From assembly GCA_038363925.1 (NCBI GenBank), contig JAQQWL010000013.1, positions 1,922,001-1,986,000 on the forward strand: a stretch of 64,000 nucleotides of DNA. Direction: 5' to 3'. Below are positions 1 through 11,747 of this stretch, piece by piece. Source of the DNA: Apiospora phragmitis. Lineage: Eukaryota; Ascomycota; Sordariomycetes; Amphisphaeriales; Apiosporaceae. Made by a program: the position numbers and the translations under genes. Position 1 is the first letter of the stretch. Every line of letters begins with the position of its first letter. Below the pieces are notes generated by a model. That model worked only from the letters and a program-made list of their open reading frames with translations, was not told the origin of the DNA and did not search any database.

Positions 1-3000
1 ACGGAGGGTCAGAAACACCAGCCGCCGCCACCGCAGGCTCTTCCGAACCCTTGGGAGAAGTTTCTTCGACGGCCTCAGTAGCATCGGGCTTGACATCATC
101 GTTGGTTGAAGGAACATCGGCGGCAGCGGGCTTCTCGTCCGCGGCTTCTCCTTTAGGCTCTGCTGCGTCGATGGGCTTCTCCTTGTCACCTTCTTCAACA
201 TGATCGTCATGCTCAGGAACTGAAGTGTCAGGCTCAACGACAGAAGATTCCGTCACACTCGGTTTCTCCTCAGCATCGCCATACTCAAGGGTCTCTGAAG
301 TTGTGGGCGGTCCTCGGATGTCTCCTTGGGAGAAAGCCCCTTGCCCATGTCTGCAGAAGGAGCTGCTGCAGTATTCTTTGGCTACCGGTGTAGCCTCTCC
401 ATCCTGAGCGGCGTCGACGGAACCACCCTCGTCGAGAATGTTCTTGACGAAGGCTTCCGCATCCCTCTCAAGCTGCTCCTCCTCTTCGCTGGACTCGGCC
501 TCGGCTTCGGCCTTATCTGCAGGAGCCTCGGTTGCCTTCACTTCCAGAACCGCAGCTGCTTCTTCTGCGGCAGGGACCTCATGGTCATCGCCGCGAACAG
601 AGTTCGGCTTGTCGCCCTGCGTGGAGGTGTCTTCCTCGCCGTGGCTGCTGCTGTGGGTCTCGTGCGAGTCCTCGTGCGAGTCGCTGCCGGAGGGCGAGTG
701 CGGCCGGGAAAAGGAGTCTTCCTCTCTTCTTGTCCGATGACGGCAGCTCCTCCTTTACGGGAGGAAGCTCTCTGGTGGCCGGGGTCTCCTCTTCCGTTGG
801 GGAATCTGGAAGGACCTCGCGCCTCGTAGGGGGTCGGGGCACGTTTAGCTCCTCGTGGCTTGGCACTTCCGATGCCTCTTCGGTAGGCTCGTCGGCATGA
901 GACTCTTCTGGGATGGGGGCAAGAGTAGGTTCATGCGCGGGAGAAGCGGCACTATTGGGCGTCTTCCTCGGCGTCCTCGTCATGTACTTGGGGTTCTTCT
1001 GCCGGCTTCTGCGAAACTTCTTCGGCATCGACTTCTTTGGCGGCAACGTCTGGTGAATGTTCTTCGGGAGATGCTTCCGCGGAGACGCTTCCTTGGCAGG
1101 TGCCTCCCTTGTGGGGAACTCTTCTGGCTCATCATCTACAGCCGAAGTATCGGCTTCGGGCATGCTCAGGGCCTTAACATCGTCGCTGCTGGGCTCGGTG
1201 GGTTCGGGTGCATCCTCAGCCAGGGTGGGTTCCGGCGCGTCAGCAGCGGGATGAGCCTCCTTCTTGTTCTCACCAAGCGCCTTGGCCGAAACTTTGTCCG
1301 CCACAGTCGCCTCTGGGGCGGGAGTAGCATCAGAGGCAGCACCGCTTTCACCGGCGACATCCTTCTGATCTTCTGTAGGGTGATCAGACGCATCCGCCGT
1401 CTGGGGTTCGGAGGTGGTCGCGCTATCTTCAGCTACGGGAGCGTCGGCACTCTTAACTCCTGGGTGGTCTTCGGGCGCAGTCGCCTCGCTAGGTTCCTCA
1501 ACCTTAGCTTCGTCGTCTACCTTGGCTTCGGGCTCAACCTGGACTTCCTTAGGCTGGGGGGTATCATCGTTTTCAGTAGTGACTGCAGGGGTTGGGTCTT
1601 CTCCATGTGCTGTGGGCGTGTCGGTTTGTTGAGCCTCTTCCTCTTCGGGAAGCTCACTCAAAGCCTTTTCAACTTGCTCGTCAGGTATCAGTTGGTCCGC
1701 ATCAGCAGATGAAGAACACTCTTCTGGCTTCTGCGGCACGGCCTCGGCAGCTGGCGTCGCTTCTTCAGCGGCGGCCTCTTCCGGTTCAGCGGCGGGTTTC
1801 TCCTCAGCTGCTGCTGGTTCCTCCGAAGTAGTAGGGGCAGGTTCTGGTGTTTCCGTGTCAGGCTTCTCCTCTGACGCCTCGTCCTTTGGCGTCTCCGCCG
1901 GTTGACTTGGCTCTGATGGCAGTTCGCGCGCTGCCGGTGCCTCCTCCTCAGGTTGCACTTCAGCGGCTTGTACACTCATGGTTTGGGGCTCATCCGTTGG
2001 GGTATCTTTGGCACGGGCCGTCTCCGGCTCCTTTGGTTCTGTCGTGGCTGTCTCATCTGCCTGGGCCGGTTCTTCGGGTTGTGTGGGCTCGGGTGTCTTC
2101 GATTCTTCATTGGAGGTTTGGATTGCAGTTAGCTCTGCACCAGCATCAGCAGGAGCAGCGGCATCTTCTGGCTGCTGTTGGGGCTCTGCTGGTTGTTCTT
2201 CTAGAGCCGAAGACTCTTCAGGCTGAGAGGCCTCCGGCACCTCTTTGCTTTCGGGCTCCTCCACTGCCTTTGCAGCTTCAGCCTCATCCGGAGACGAAGA
2301 CTCTGCACTCGGAGGCGACGCGGCGTCGGCCTCGGCCTCGGCCTCAGGAGCCTTTTCACTGTTATTCACAGGTTCTTCGGGGGTGGCCGCACTGAGGGCT
2401 CGCGTACTGCTTGGCTCCGGGCCCTCCGACCCTGCACCATTGACAGTCCGGCTCCGCCGCGTCCTCTCCCTCTTGCGTGTGGGTACCGGTGGCAGCGGCG
2501 CCTTCATCTGCTCATCGATCAAGCGATTGATTTCCTGGGAGGGGGAGACGTATTTGTTAGTATAGATTAAATCAAGCGGTCACCATAAGAAACACACAAG
2601 TAAAGTGAAATAGTACTCACTTGTCGCTTCTGCTCGAGTTCGCGGATCCGTTTCTCGCCCTCCTCGATGTTCTTCCGCGCCTGTTCCTCGACGGCGTCCA
2701 TCTCGAGCTCGGTCTGGTCCTCAGCGGCGTCCATGTCTCCGTCGAGCTTCTTCTGTCGCTCCTCGTCCTCCCGGGACCGGCTCGCCTGGAGCTCCTCATC
2801 TTCCTGGCGCCGGCGCCGCTCGCGCTCCTCGTCTTCGAGCCGCCGTTTCGCGAGGACCGCGTCGCTCTCGGCCTTGCGCTTGCCGTCCAGCTCGGTCCGC
2901 TCCCGCTCGTACGCCGCGCGGAGGTCCGCGAGCAGCGAGTCCCGCTTCTGCTCCAGCTCGTCCAGGCGGGCGTCGTGCTCTTCGACCGACAGGTAAGAGG

Positions 3001-3064
3001 CGAAGGTCTTGTGGATCTCCGACAGGTTGTCGTGCATCTGCTGCACTAACGAGGCGACCTCCAT
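1..3064 (-). CDS. Glu/Pro/Ala-rich coiled-coil protein (3' end outside window)
   Basis: I do not recognise the gene. Exon 1 (3064-2621) encodes 148 residues: a short helical start, then a long charged coiled coil dense in E, R, D and K (about residues 25-148). A GTGAGT...CCCAG intron (2535-2620) leads to exon 2, which opens with a basic Pro-containing patch. It then continues for hundreds of residues of low-complexity E/P/A/T/S sequence, so most of it should be disordered. The reading frame shifts by one base between about 711 and 735, with no good splice signals there. The new frame stays open to base 1, with two further probable compensating breaks near 379 and 308. The likely role is structural or scaffolding (coiled-coil head, acidic disordered tail), which is inference only. 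The first ATG in the coiled-coil frame is taken as start; a TATA-like element and a probable 5'UTR intron lie upstream. Confidence 0.75.
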
Positions 3065-3129
3065 CTTGGGTATATATGTGGCCTCGTCTTCGAGGCAGGG
3101 GGGCTGGTGCAGCTTGTGCAGGCGCCTTG

Positions 3130-3211
3130 CTATTCACAGGTACAGGGGGGTATATTAAGGAAAGTGAGAAAGAAAAAGATGAGATGAAGATGTTGACAGA
3201 AAGTCACCTAC
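3130..3211 (-). other. Probable 5'UTR intron of the coiled-coil protein gene
   Basis: On the minus strand a GTAGGT donor at 3211 and an AATAG acceptor at 3130 enclose 82 bases with a pyrimidine-rich 3' half. It lies 65 bases upstream of the ATG at 3064, in sequence without an upstream in-frame start. The size fits the other introns in the window. RNA reads would settle it. Confidence 0.45.
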
Positions 3212-3291
3212 CAGTTGCCTCGGCTTTGTGAAGACTACCTAGCTAGCGAGAAGATCAGGTTGAAACCAAAAGTGGGTGAAACGTACGGGAT

Positions 3292-3303
3292 ACATATATA
3301 TGT
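3292..3303 (-). promoter_or_regulatory. TATA-like element upstream of the coiled-coil gene
   Basis: A palindromic ACATATATATGT lies about 230 bases upstream of the ATG at 3064 and about 80 bases upstream of the putative 5'UTR intron. Its position is reasonable for a core promoter, but AT repeats of this length also occur by chance. Confidence 0.35.
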
Positions 3304-4786
3304 CCCTCCCGGCCGGCAACACCTCTTGGACTGATTCGCAGAGTGTCAAGTGGCGCTCTCTCTTACCTTGGAAGCAACCTAGCTGGCCGAGGAGGGACGC
3401 GCAACGGCGCATCCGGCTTCGTCTTCATGCGCCCTACAACTAACCGGCTACTAGTGGTCACAGAATTGGAGGAAGCCAAGCGACAGCCTTTCTTTCAATG
3501 ACACGTCAAGAAACGCAGATTGGCCGGCGGGCCAAGCGCCGGGCAAGTCAGTCTATAGTCGCCTCACGATAACTATATCGTTGGCTACTACCACGCACCC
3601 TTGCATCATCGGATAGGTAGGTATATCGAAGATAGTGGCGGGTATATGGGCCTCGGTTGGAGTCGAGGAGATGAGCGGCGAGCTCTGGCACCTAACATGA
3701 CGCGCACCAGGACAAGCAGACAGGGAAGCAAGGACGAATGAACCCCTCAACGATACATAGAGTTCGTCAAGCCGTCGCCATCCGGTGAATGGATTGGTCG
3801 TATACTGTGCCAGCAAGCTGCCTGGAGGACAGCCCTTTTCGCAGGACGGATTTCCAACAAGCAACAGCCTTGTTCGAAACACCAAAGAACAAGCATGGCC
3901 CGACCACGCTGGACAATTGTTTCTTATGCGGGCCTCGGGCTTTGCATATGTAAAACGGCTCTAGGCTGCGACGCGACGGCATGTACGGGGAAGCCAAGGC
4001 GACGTGGGTGGGTGCCGTTGGTCCTTACGTGCCGAAGAAATGTAAAAGAACAAACCAGGACTTGCGTAATGTTAATTTGTTATTTGCAAAAAGGACTCGG
4101 GCAGCGTGGTATCTCATGCTACGCTGGTCGCTCATTCGCTAGGTGCTAGCTGCTGCTAAATTTGGGAGGGTGAAGGTGCTATATTATTAGTGTTTGGTCC
4201 AACCCGCACGCTAAATGGGCATCGAGTCCAGCTGCATGACGACCTAAACGACAAGCCAAAGCAAGGAACACTGTGGTATGCGTTTCAGGAATGCTGGCAC
4301 CAATGGACCAAGGCCTATTGATTTGATGCATAAATGTCTGGTGTTTGGGAACGCTGATCTCGGAAATAAGACGCCAGCTGTCAGCTTTTTGCGGCATCTT
4401 GGTTCTGTTAGTTCCAATCCGCTCGTCACGGGCCATTATGAGGTTCTACTACTTCATTCAGATCATTGGCACTGTCGGATGGACGATCTTCATACCCAAT
4501 TGACGTTCGAATATAATACAAATTTTCTAGATACAACTCCTATATACGGTTTGATTAGAGGGGAGAAAACATCTATTGCCGTCCAATAGCTAGGTAGGTA
4601 GAGAGTAAAAGAAATCCCAGGCTGAACATCATAAACACGACAGTGAACGACCACGCAAGTCGATGGGGGGATAAGAACGTGGTGAGCTCGTGATACCGGT
4701 CAAAAATTGTACAAATGCGTAGCTCCATGTATCTGGTTCATTATTGCGTCCCCCATGTTGCTTTTGCTGCCGTACGACATAATCGC
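3304..4786. other. Intergenic, no gene seen
   Basis: The stretch lies between the upstream side of the coiled-coil gene and the 3' end of the membrane-protein gene. Short open frames on both strands show no domain, no consistent codon bias and no splice structure. I see nothing else in it. Confidence 0.6.
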
Positions 4787-5815
4787 TTAGAAGGTGGACT
4801 GGCCGCCCTTGCCCGCCCGCATCTTCCTCGTGCGGAAAGTATGACGGTGGTTGATTCGCTCGAAGGTGCCGAACGCGTAAGCAGCGCAGCCCAACACCAA
4901 CCAGACCGAAATGATGATGAGACCAATGGGGAAGATGAGCAGTTCGACACCAGGTAGGATGAATGCCACGGTTCCATTAGCCAGGCCGGCGACCATGTCG
5001 TTGACGGCCAGCTGGGCACGGGCAACGTCCGACATGATGACTTCCTTGGAGAAAATGCCGTTGACGAAGGCGGCCTCGTTGGACGAGACGTTGGTGCTCA
5101 CCGATGCGCCTCCGGCATTGGTGGCGCTAAGAGTCACCTGTGGCAAGAGCAAGGCTTCCAGGACGCCCCTAATTCACTATATCAGTATCGACTGCTCCCA
5201 CGCGTTTGGGGTTTTCTTCTGGCAAAAGAACTTACATGGTCATAGGCTGCGCCATTTGCGCTTGATCGATCTGCCCAACAAACATGTACGACTGCAGGGG
5301 CTGCATGTTATTGGCTCTAACCCCGAGCTCAGGGGTTTCGTTAAGCGAACGGGCTTGGTTCGGCTGCAGCGGCGAGACCGAGGCACGTGGTATTGCAGGC
5401 CCACCTGGATTCTCTCTGCCGGGATACCGGAGAAATCACCCGTGGCCTGCGAGATCTGATAGAGCCTCAGATTGGCCATGAAAGCGCCCGTCTTGGTGTC
5501 CAGCGACGGCAGGTTGTAGCAAACGGCCGTCCCCGAAGGATTGGTGGCCGTACTGAGCTGAGCTAGCGCGTCCTGACATGCCTTCGAGGTATCCGCATTC
5601 CACTGCTGCATGTTCATGCCGCCGGTAGGGTTGCTGTTGTTGGTCGAGTTGGACGGGTTCAAGTTGAGGTTCGAGTCCTGTCTCTTCCAATACCGGCAAA
5701 GGAACGCCTGCGCTTGCCATTCGGGGCTCAACTGGTGCCATTCCCCCCATTGCGTCAACGCCAGCATGCGCACCAGCGGCGAATATCGAAGTCGCCAAAG
5801 CCGTTCCCAAAACAT
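4787..5815 (-). CDS. Secreted-pathway single-pass membrane protein, unknown family
   Basis: The inferred protein has an N-terminal signal peptide and then a lumenal/extracellular part with an N/S/T/P-rich stretch and a GMNMQQW segment. A strong hydrophobic helix (core FPIGLIIISVWLVLGCAAYAF) sits close to the C terminus, followed by a short basic tail. That is a type I topology with the bulk outside or in the lumen. The intron is 5169-5235 (GTAAGT...TTAG). Three one-base frame changes are needed: in the A run at 5809-5812 right after the ATG (restores a clean signal peptide), at the CC at 5677-5678, and near 5386. In each case both flanking frames carry protein-like sequence in only one direction of reading. 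It resembles uncharacterised membrane proteins of Pezizomycotina; I know of no assigned function. Three breaks in 1 kb make sequence error likelier than decay. Confidence 0.72.
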
Positions 5816-8100
5816 CTTGGTCGTTTTGTCTGTCGTTAAGATCTATTATATCGAAAAGCTGTCAAAAAGCGCTGCGTGAGAACGAGGATCGAGCACTGAA
5901 GTTTTTAGCCGACCGGCGGTTACGAGAATCGAAAGAAGAGCGTGTATGGATCGGATCGGAGCGGCGGCGAGGTGGTTTCGAACCGTTGTCGTCAGGTCGT
6001 CGTCGTCAAAAGCCGAAAGGGAAGAGGAATAGAATGAAAAGGGACCTGCCCACTAATAGAGGGACAATACTGTTTGGTTTCGAACTGAAGCTTCGGAACA
6101 AGGCGCAGTTCCAATAATCGGTGAAGAGAGAAAGAGAGAGGACCCGAGATTCGAACAGTCGAGACGCCAGTGATCCACCAAGCCAAGGCACCAGAACCGT
6201 GTGCCGTGACAGATACCCCGAGTCCGAAGGTGGAGATGCAAATCACGATACTCGGCCTTTGCGCAGCGACAGTATGTAACAAGAACCACAGCGGTTGCAA
6301 CACACAACAACAGGGGGATCGGAAGAAGAGAACAAATGATAGGCTATATGTGCTAGATCAGACTGTCAGAAGGCTTAGGGTCATAGACAAAACACTCTTT
6401 GCGATATAATAATGGCGAGACCGTCAGCATCAATTGCCCAGCAATTCAATTCATAGGGTTAAGGAGATGCATGTATTGGTGTCGCGAATGGGAGAAAACG
6501 GCCGATGCAGGATGGTTCCATCTCGACAGATGCTCGGGCGCAGTGACGTGACGTTAGCTATCAATCCAGGCAAAGCAGCGCAACGGCAAAGCCAATTGCC
6601 AATTATCGAACGGTCTGATACGAAGAAGGGCCGCCCCCTTCGCATCGATCAGACATTCGGCCATCATGGTACAGCATTGGGGGGTGGCCATTTGTCGCAG
6701 GGCGGAGGCGATGGAACGAGCATCGTCGCAGGCGGACCAAACAAGTTAGAAGGAGTCTCTGTCGCACCCGGTGGTTGAAGGGCGCCTGAAGCGCCCTGTG
6801 CCTCATCGTCTTTTTTTCTCTGTTGTCCAATCGGTTCACGTCTGCCACTAGCTCCCTTTAACGTACTCCACAAATTGTGCCTCCTGTGTAGCGCCTTCCC
6901 GGCTAGTCGGCGCTTTCTTTCTACATACTTCGCTGACAAAACCTTCGTTCGATATTCTGTCGTTTCGCCAAGAGTGAGAACCAAGTATTTTCTAGATAAT
7001 TTGGGAACAAATAGTTTCTATCAGCTGGATCTCCTCGATCTGACATGTTATTATTCGGCACGCAAAATCAATGCGGTGGCCTTCGTCATAGTTCGGATGG
7101 TTATCCTGAGCATTCGCACCAAGGAGTCGTCCGATTAGTCGGTGCCATATAATATGTTCTTATCCTTATCCGATTCAACATCTCGTTCATGGCGAAAGTT
7201 ACTGTCCTGCAGTAAGGGTGATTATTCAAACGGTGTCAAGTGCAATGTACATTATATTCGTTTCTACATAAGAGGAGGCGAATCAAGGAACTTCCATCTG
7301 AACATTACAAACTACGTAGCTTGAGGTTGGCACTACAGTGCAGAACCTGTGATCGATATCAAGTCATGGAAGATAACGATAACGAAGTCTTACGATAAAT
7401 ACGTAAAGGGTAGATTTGCCTCGCCATGGGTGCTGTTACCGGGTAATTAAAGCGGTGCAACAGGTGATGTAGTCTGTAGACTGCTTTTGCTTGGGCGGGA
7501 GTTCAGGGCCTCAATATAACACATACATTTGATCTTTGAGAGCCTCGCAGGGAGCTGCGATCTCTCCCTCCTACGTGGTACGGATGATGCCACTAAGAAA
7601 GTTCGCATCCAGCTGCTGATCATCGACGATCTTACACGCGTGATCCTCCCGCGGGGAAAACCCCCGGTTCTAAGAAGAAGCGAAGGATGAACAAGAAAAA
7701 GAAAAAGAGAAGAAAAGAAGCAAGTTTTCCACAAATCACACATCTGCTGCGACCAAGGCAGGTATAGCAAATGGGACGGATGAGGTCATCAAATAAATAA
7801 GGAGAAGGTACCTAAACTGCCAACAAGTCACCAAATCGATGAGAGGGTATACTCCGACGGGACGGGAGAGAGACACAACTTGTTATACCTGTGGAAAACA
7901 TGGTACGGGAGTCGCCCCTTACGAGATCACGATGAATGAAAGAGGAAATATTAATATTGTACTTGTAATGTTTGTTAATATCGAAAGTGTCATACGAATA
8001 AGCAATCATTGGAGTGCTGCGGACACCTATCGTCGTGAAAGGGACTTCCAAATGACCATGTAGAGCAACCAAGCAAGCTTCCAACGATCACCGTGTGCTA
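5816..8100. other. Intergenic, 2.3 kb, no gene seen
   Basis: It holds the upstream region of the membrane-protein gene on the left and the 3' flank of the glycosyltransferase gene on the right. Patches near 6990-7430 and 7930-8010 are AT-rich. Overlapping short frames on both strands carry no recognisable motif. A tRNA-like T-arm near 6135-6160 was examined and rejected. Confidence 0.55.
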
Positions 8101-9652
8101 CTAACCTATCCTCCGCAGAACCGAATCAACCGTAGAGTAAACTCGCGGAGCCCGGTCCTTAACGAAGTGCGCGACCTTGATGAAAGCCAGATAGACACTG
8201 ACACCGGCCCAGAACCCCACGATAACCAGCAGTCCCCAGCCGAGCCTGACGTCCACGACGCGCGCCGCGACCAGCCGGCGCAGGGCCGTGCTCACCAGCA
8301 ACCAGGCGTACAGCAGCGGCGCCGCGGCCTTCATCCTGTTGGCCGCGGCGAGCTGGTAGTCGGCCTGTTCGCGTTCGCGCGCCTCGATGGCGTCGGCCAT
8401 CTTCCAGGCGACCTTGTTGTTGATCTTCTCCCAGGTGGCTTCGCAGGCGTGGTCGCGGGCGGCTTGGCTGAACCGCTCGCGTAGGTTGTGATCCGTACTC
8501 AATCGGAAGACCTTCTCGACGAACCCGTCCAAGTCCGCGGGCGGGACCAGATATCCCGTCGTGCCGTGCTCGATGATGTCGGAGGGCCCGCCCTCATCGC
8601 GCGCGACGACGGGGACACCGCTAGCCATGGCCTCGAGGACGACAAGGCCGAACGTCTCCGTGATGGAACAGTGGAGGAACAGATGTGCGGAGGCATAGGC
8701 TTCCATCAGCTCCTCGCCGACTTTGAAGCCCGTAAACACGACCTTGTCCTTGTCTGCGAGCGGTCGGAAGTAGTCCTTGACCTCCTGTTCCACCACGATG
8801 TTCCGGTTGCCGCCAACCACCACCAGCTTGAAGTCCAGCCCCCTCCTATCCAGCTCGATAGCCGCATCGGCCAGGAACCCAAAACCCTTCTCGCCCGCCA
8901 AGCGCGCACAGGTGAACAGGATGATCTCCCCGTTGGGCGCCCACGCTTTCAGGAGCGCTTCGCTCCGCTTCGATGGCTTGAAGCCCTCGTTGTTGACGCC
9001 GCGCCGCAGGACCTCGAGCTTCCGGCCCGGGACACCGGCGGCCCCCTCTAGGTACTTCCGGACGAAGGTGCTGGGATAGAACAGCGTCTTGACCGAGGCG
9101 TGCTGGAACAGGTAGCCCTGCACCTTGGAGAAGGTCCAGCTCGCGACAGCGCCCAGGGGCCGCGGAAACAGAATCTCGCAGTAGCCCGCGAGGTCGGTCT
9201 GGAAATTGCAGAGGACGGGCACCTGGGCCGCTTCGGGGCTGCTGGCGCAGCTGCAGCATGAGCTGGAACCCCAGCGACGCGGGACTCCCCAGGTAGATCA
9301 GGTCGGGCGGGCCGCCGAAAGTCCGCTCGTAGAGCTTCCGCAGCCGGACCGGGTAGACGATGGAGAGCTCCGGGTTGAAGGGCACCGGGTATCCCGCCAG
9401 ACGTACCTCCTGGCTGCGGAGGGAGCTCGCATCCAGGTTGTCGATGGCCTTGAAGGTGTTCACCTTGGTGTGGTTATCGGGCGCCACCACGGAGACCAGC
9501 GCGCCATGGGAGCGCAGATGGTTGACCAGGTTCAGATTGGTGCGGCTGACACCGTTGATGGGACCGAATGATTCCACGCACAGAAGTATGCACCGGCCTT
9601 TCAAAGCGGCGGGGAAGGTGCTGAGGTCGTGGGGCTGACTGGTTGATGACAT
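8101..9652 (-). CDS. Glycosyltransferase family 4 protein, membrane-associated C terminus
   Basis: An intronless gene of about 516 residues. It is a retaining GT-B fold enzyme that moves a sugar from a nucleotide sugar to an acceptor. The N-terminal domain opens with a beta strand and a GINGVSRT loop typical of the GT4 acceptor side. The C-terminal domain has the conserved CARLAGEKGF segment and the E-x7-E nucleotide-binding motif (Glu332 and Glu340, ETFGLVVLE), followed by a GVPVVA...GGPSDII loop. Two hydrophobic segments near residues 445-457 and 472-491 suggest membrane attachment. The layout recalls SQD2/PimB-like lipid glycosyltransferases; acceptor and donor are not proven. One frame break: a GGGG run at 9235-9238 has one base too many, and removing it joins the two halves. 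It diverges from a UDP-glucose dehydrogenase gene, which suggests UDP-glucuronate as a possible donor. Confidence 0.85.
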
Positions 9653-11747
9653 GGTAGAGGTCTGTCTTGGTATTTCAGGAGGCAGGCCTGACCTGCACGT
9701 AACAGTTGAGACCTTGTTTCCTTACAAATATTGGTGTTTTTCAACTGCTGCTACTTAGACAAGTATTTGCCTCCTGCGATACTATGGTAAGGCCACCACC
9801 AGTACCTTATTTGAGACTGATGTAATATATCGGTTCAGTGATTGGCAAGAACCTTAAGCGTACCTTGCTACACACTGATAATAGATCAGATAGACAGAAT
9901 GAAACCCTAGGAGTCCAGGCCCGTTCTGTTCACCGTCGGTTGTCTTTCACAAAAAGGAGCTTCGATGCTGGCATCTTGGTTGGGTATCGCCTGACACCTG
10001 TTTGACTCTGCAGCCGCGAAGGGGGGAGGGTGATGAAAGTGGCAAGAGAATGAATCAGGTGTGCCAATTTCTTAGAGTCATCCGGAAGAGTTTTCACTAT
10101 CATTCAAATACTGTTATGCCGCAAGTAGGTCCAAGTGTGCTTGCGACCCAGAAATTCGCAGCAGTAGAGTCGGTGTAGAGCACGTAGACACACGATGCTG
10201 GAGGTCAGGCGCGTAATAGCTTCGAGGGTAAAGCGGAGGGGAGGGCTGGAGGGCGTATTAGTTAGCGTGCATCTTAGCTGGCAAGCTGGCTGGTTCTCTG
10301 GTGGGGGATGAGCCTATTCAGTGGGACGACAGTCTTCGGGATCACTGTCGACCAATCCCTGTTGGCACGTTTCCCTCTTTGTTCGTCTACTTGTGCCCCT
10401 CGAGTCCATGTCGAACCAAATCATGGCTTTCATAAGTATGGCAGAAACGAGATGGGGTTTCTCAATCGAAATACTGAATAGGTAGTGTCACATGTGCCCT
10501 GACCATATTGCAAGTTTTGAGGAGGGCGACGTGCGTGCTTTCTTGCTGTGCACGAGACTGTTACTTCCTCCGCTTGGTGGTATCGCAACTACCATATACC
10601 GCAGTCGGACTACATCAAAAGACGAAAACATTTGAAATCAAATATCAAGACCTAAAGCGACACCAGCACGCATTGATGGTATCAATCAATGGCATATCTA
10701 GAAACCTCCGGTTGGGTGAAATCTCGCATCAAATCAACTTTGGCAATCTGGCGAGCTGGTCACTGGTCTCGAGTCTCGACTTTCACCGGTCTCGAATCGA
10801 TCGCATGAGATAAGGGAAGAATGAGGGCGGGTTCCCTGCTGCCAAGTAGACGACGGCCAATGAGATTTAGGGATGGCTGCACAATGTCATGGGTTAGCCA
10901 ATGGATAAGCCGAGTTCTCATGCATGCACTTAGGGACCGAGGAATCTCAAGGGCAACACCCACCAGTTCTCGGTGCTTACAGAAGGTGCTCACTAGTAGG
11001 GGCATGAGGTTACATAAGACCTGCCTGCACCACCAACTTAGACATTTGGCGATAAACCCCACTGTTACCCATGGTCTGTTCAGAGTCTTAGACGATCCGC
11101 TTGGCCTGACGAATGAGGGTCGGCCTTTGCGCCCCCGTGTATATCGTGGGTGAGCCGGTTGGGTGGAATTCCTTAAAGTTGTCTCCTGCTTTTGCCTTAT
11201 GTAGGTACCTACTTAACTACTGGTTTCGTTAATGAAGATAAAGATGGAGTGGAATAAGATAGTGTTGGCGCCTCCCGTGGGCATAACCAAGCAGTGAGAG
11301 AGATACAGGGCGTACCTTCCACTTCCCTTCCCATACCGGTACACTTCCAAGTATGTCAGCATGAGGTGTGGTGCCAGGCAAAGGCCGAAGGCGGGCAGTT
11401 ATCTATCTCTGCCCCTCCATCGAATCAATCTACACACACGTTACCATGGCCCTCGTGTATTGGCTCTCGTCAATCGGTGGCACCGACTAATTCTCTTTCG
11501 CCGCGTCTTGCCTAGATCGGGGAGAAAGAGACATCGCTTCCTTGACCTCTGGTGTCTTGCGACTTGATCCCGAGCCTCCAGCCCAACTTACACAGAATCC
11601 GCAAGCTCACACGATCAATTCCAGAAAGTATCCTGGTAAATTTCAGCTGTTCATACTTATACAACATTGCGCCGTGTGCTTCTAACTCACACCGAGTCAA
11701 TCCCATCGCCGCGCCGCAACCATCACAGCATCGGAGTACCCTTCAAA
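9653..11747. promoter_or_regulatory. Shared divergent upstream region of GT4 and UGDH genes
   Basis: About 2.1 kb lies between two start codons pointing away from each other. Short open frames near 10508-11153 occur on both strands at the same place, with no motif or splice structure, so I do not call a gene. The length leaves room for two promoters and long 5' leaders. No specific element is recognised. Confidence 0.45.

Noticed and set aside
6120..6190. tRNA-like T-arm (GATTCGAAC) on the minus strand
   Set aside because: The bases flanking the loop do not form a 5-pair stem, and no matching acceptor stem or D-arm is found.
10508..11153. Overlapping frames of about 100 codons on both strands between GT4 and UGDH
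   Set aside because: No motif, no splice sites, no codon bias; both strands are equally open, as expected by chance.
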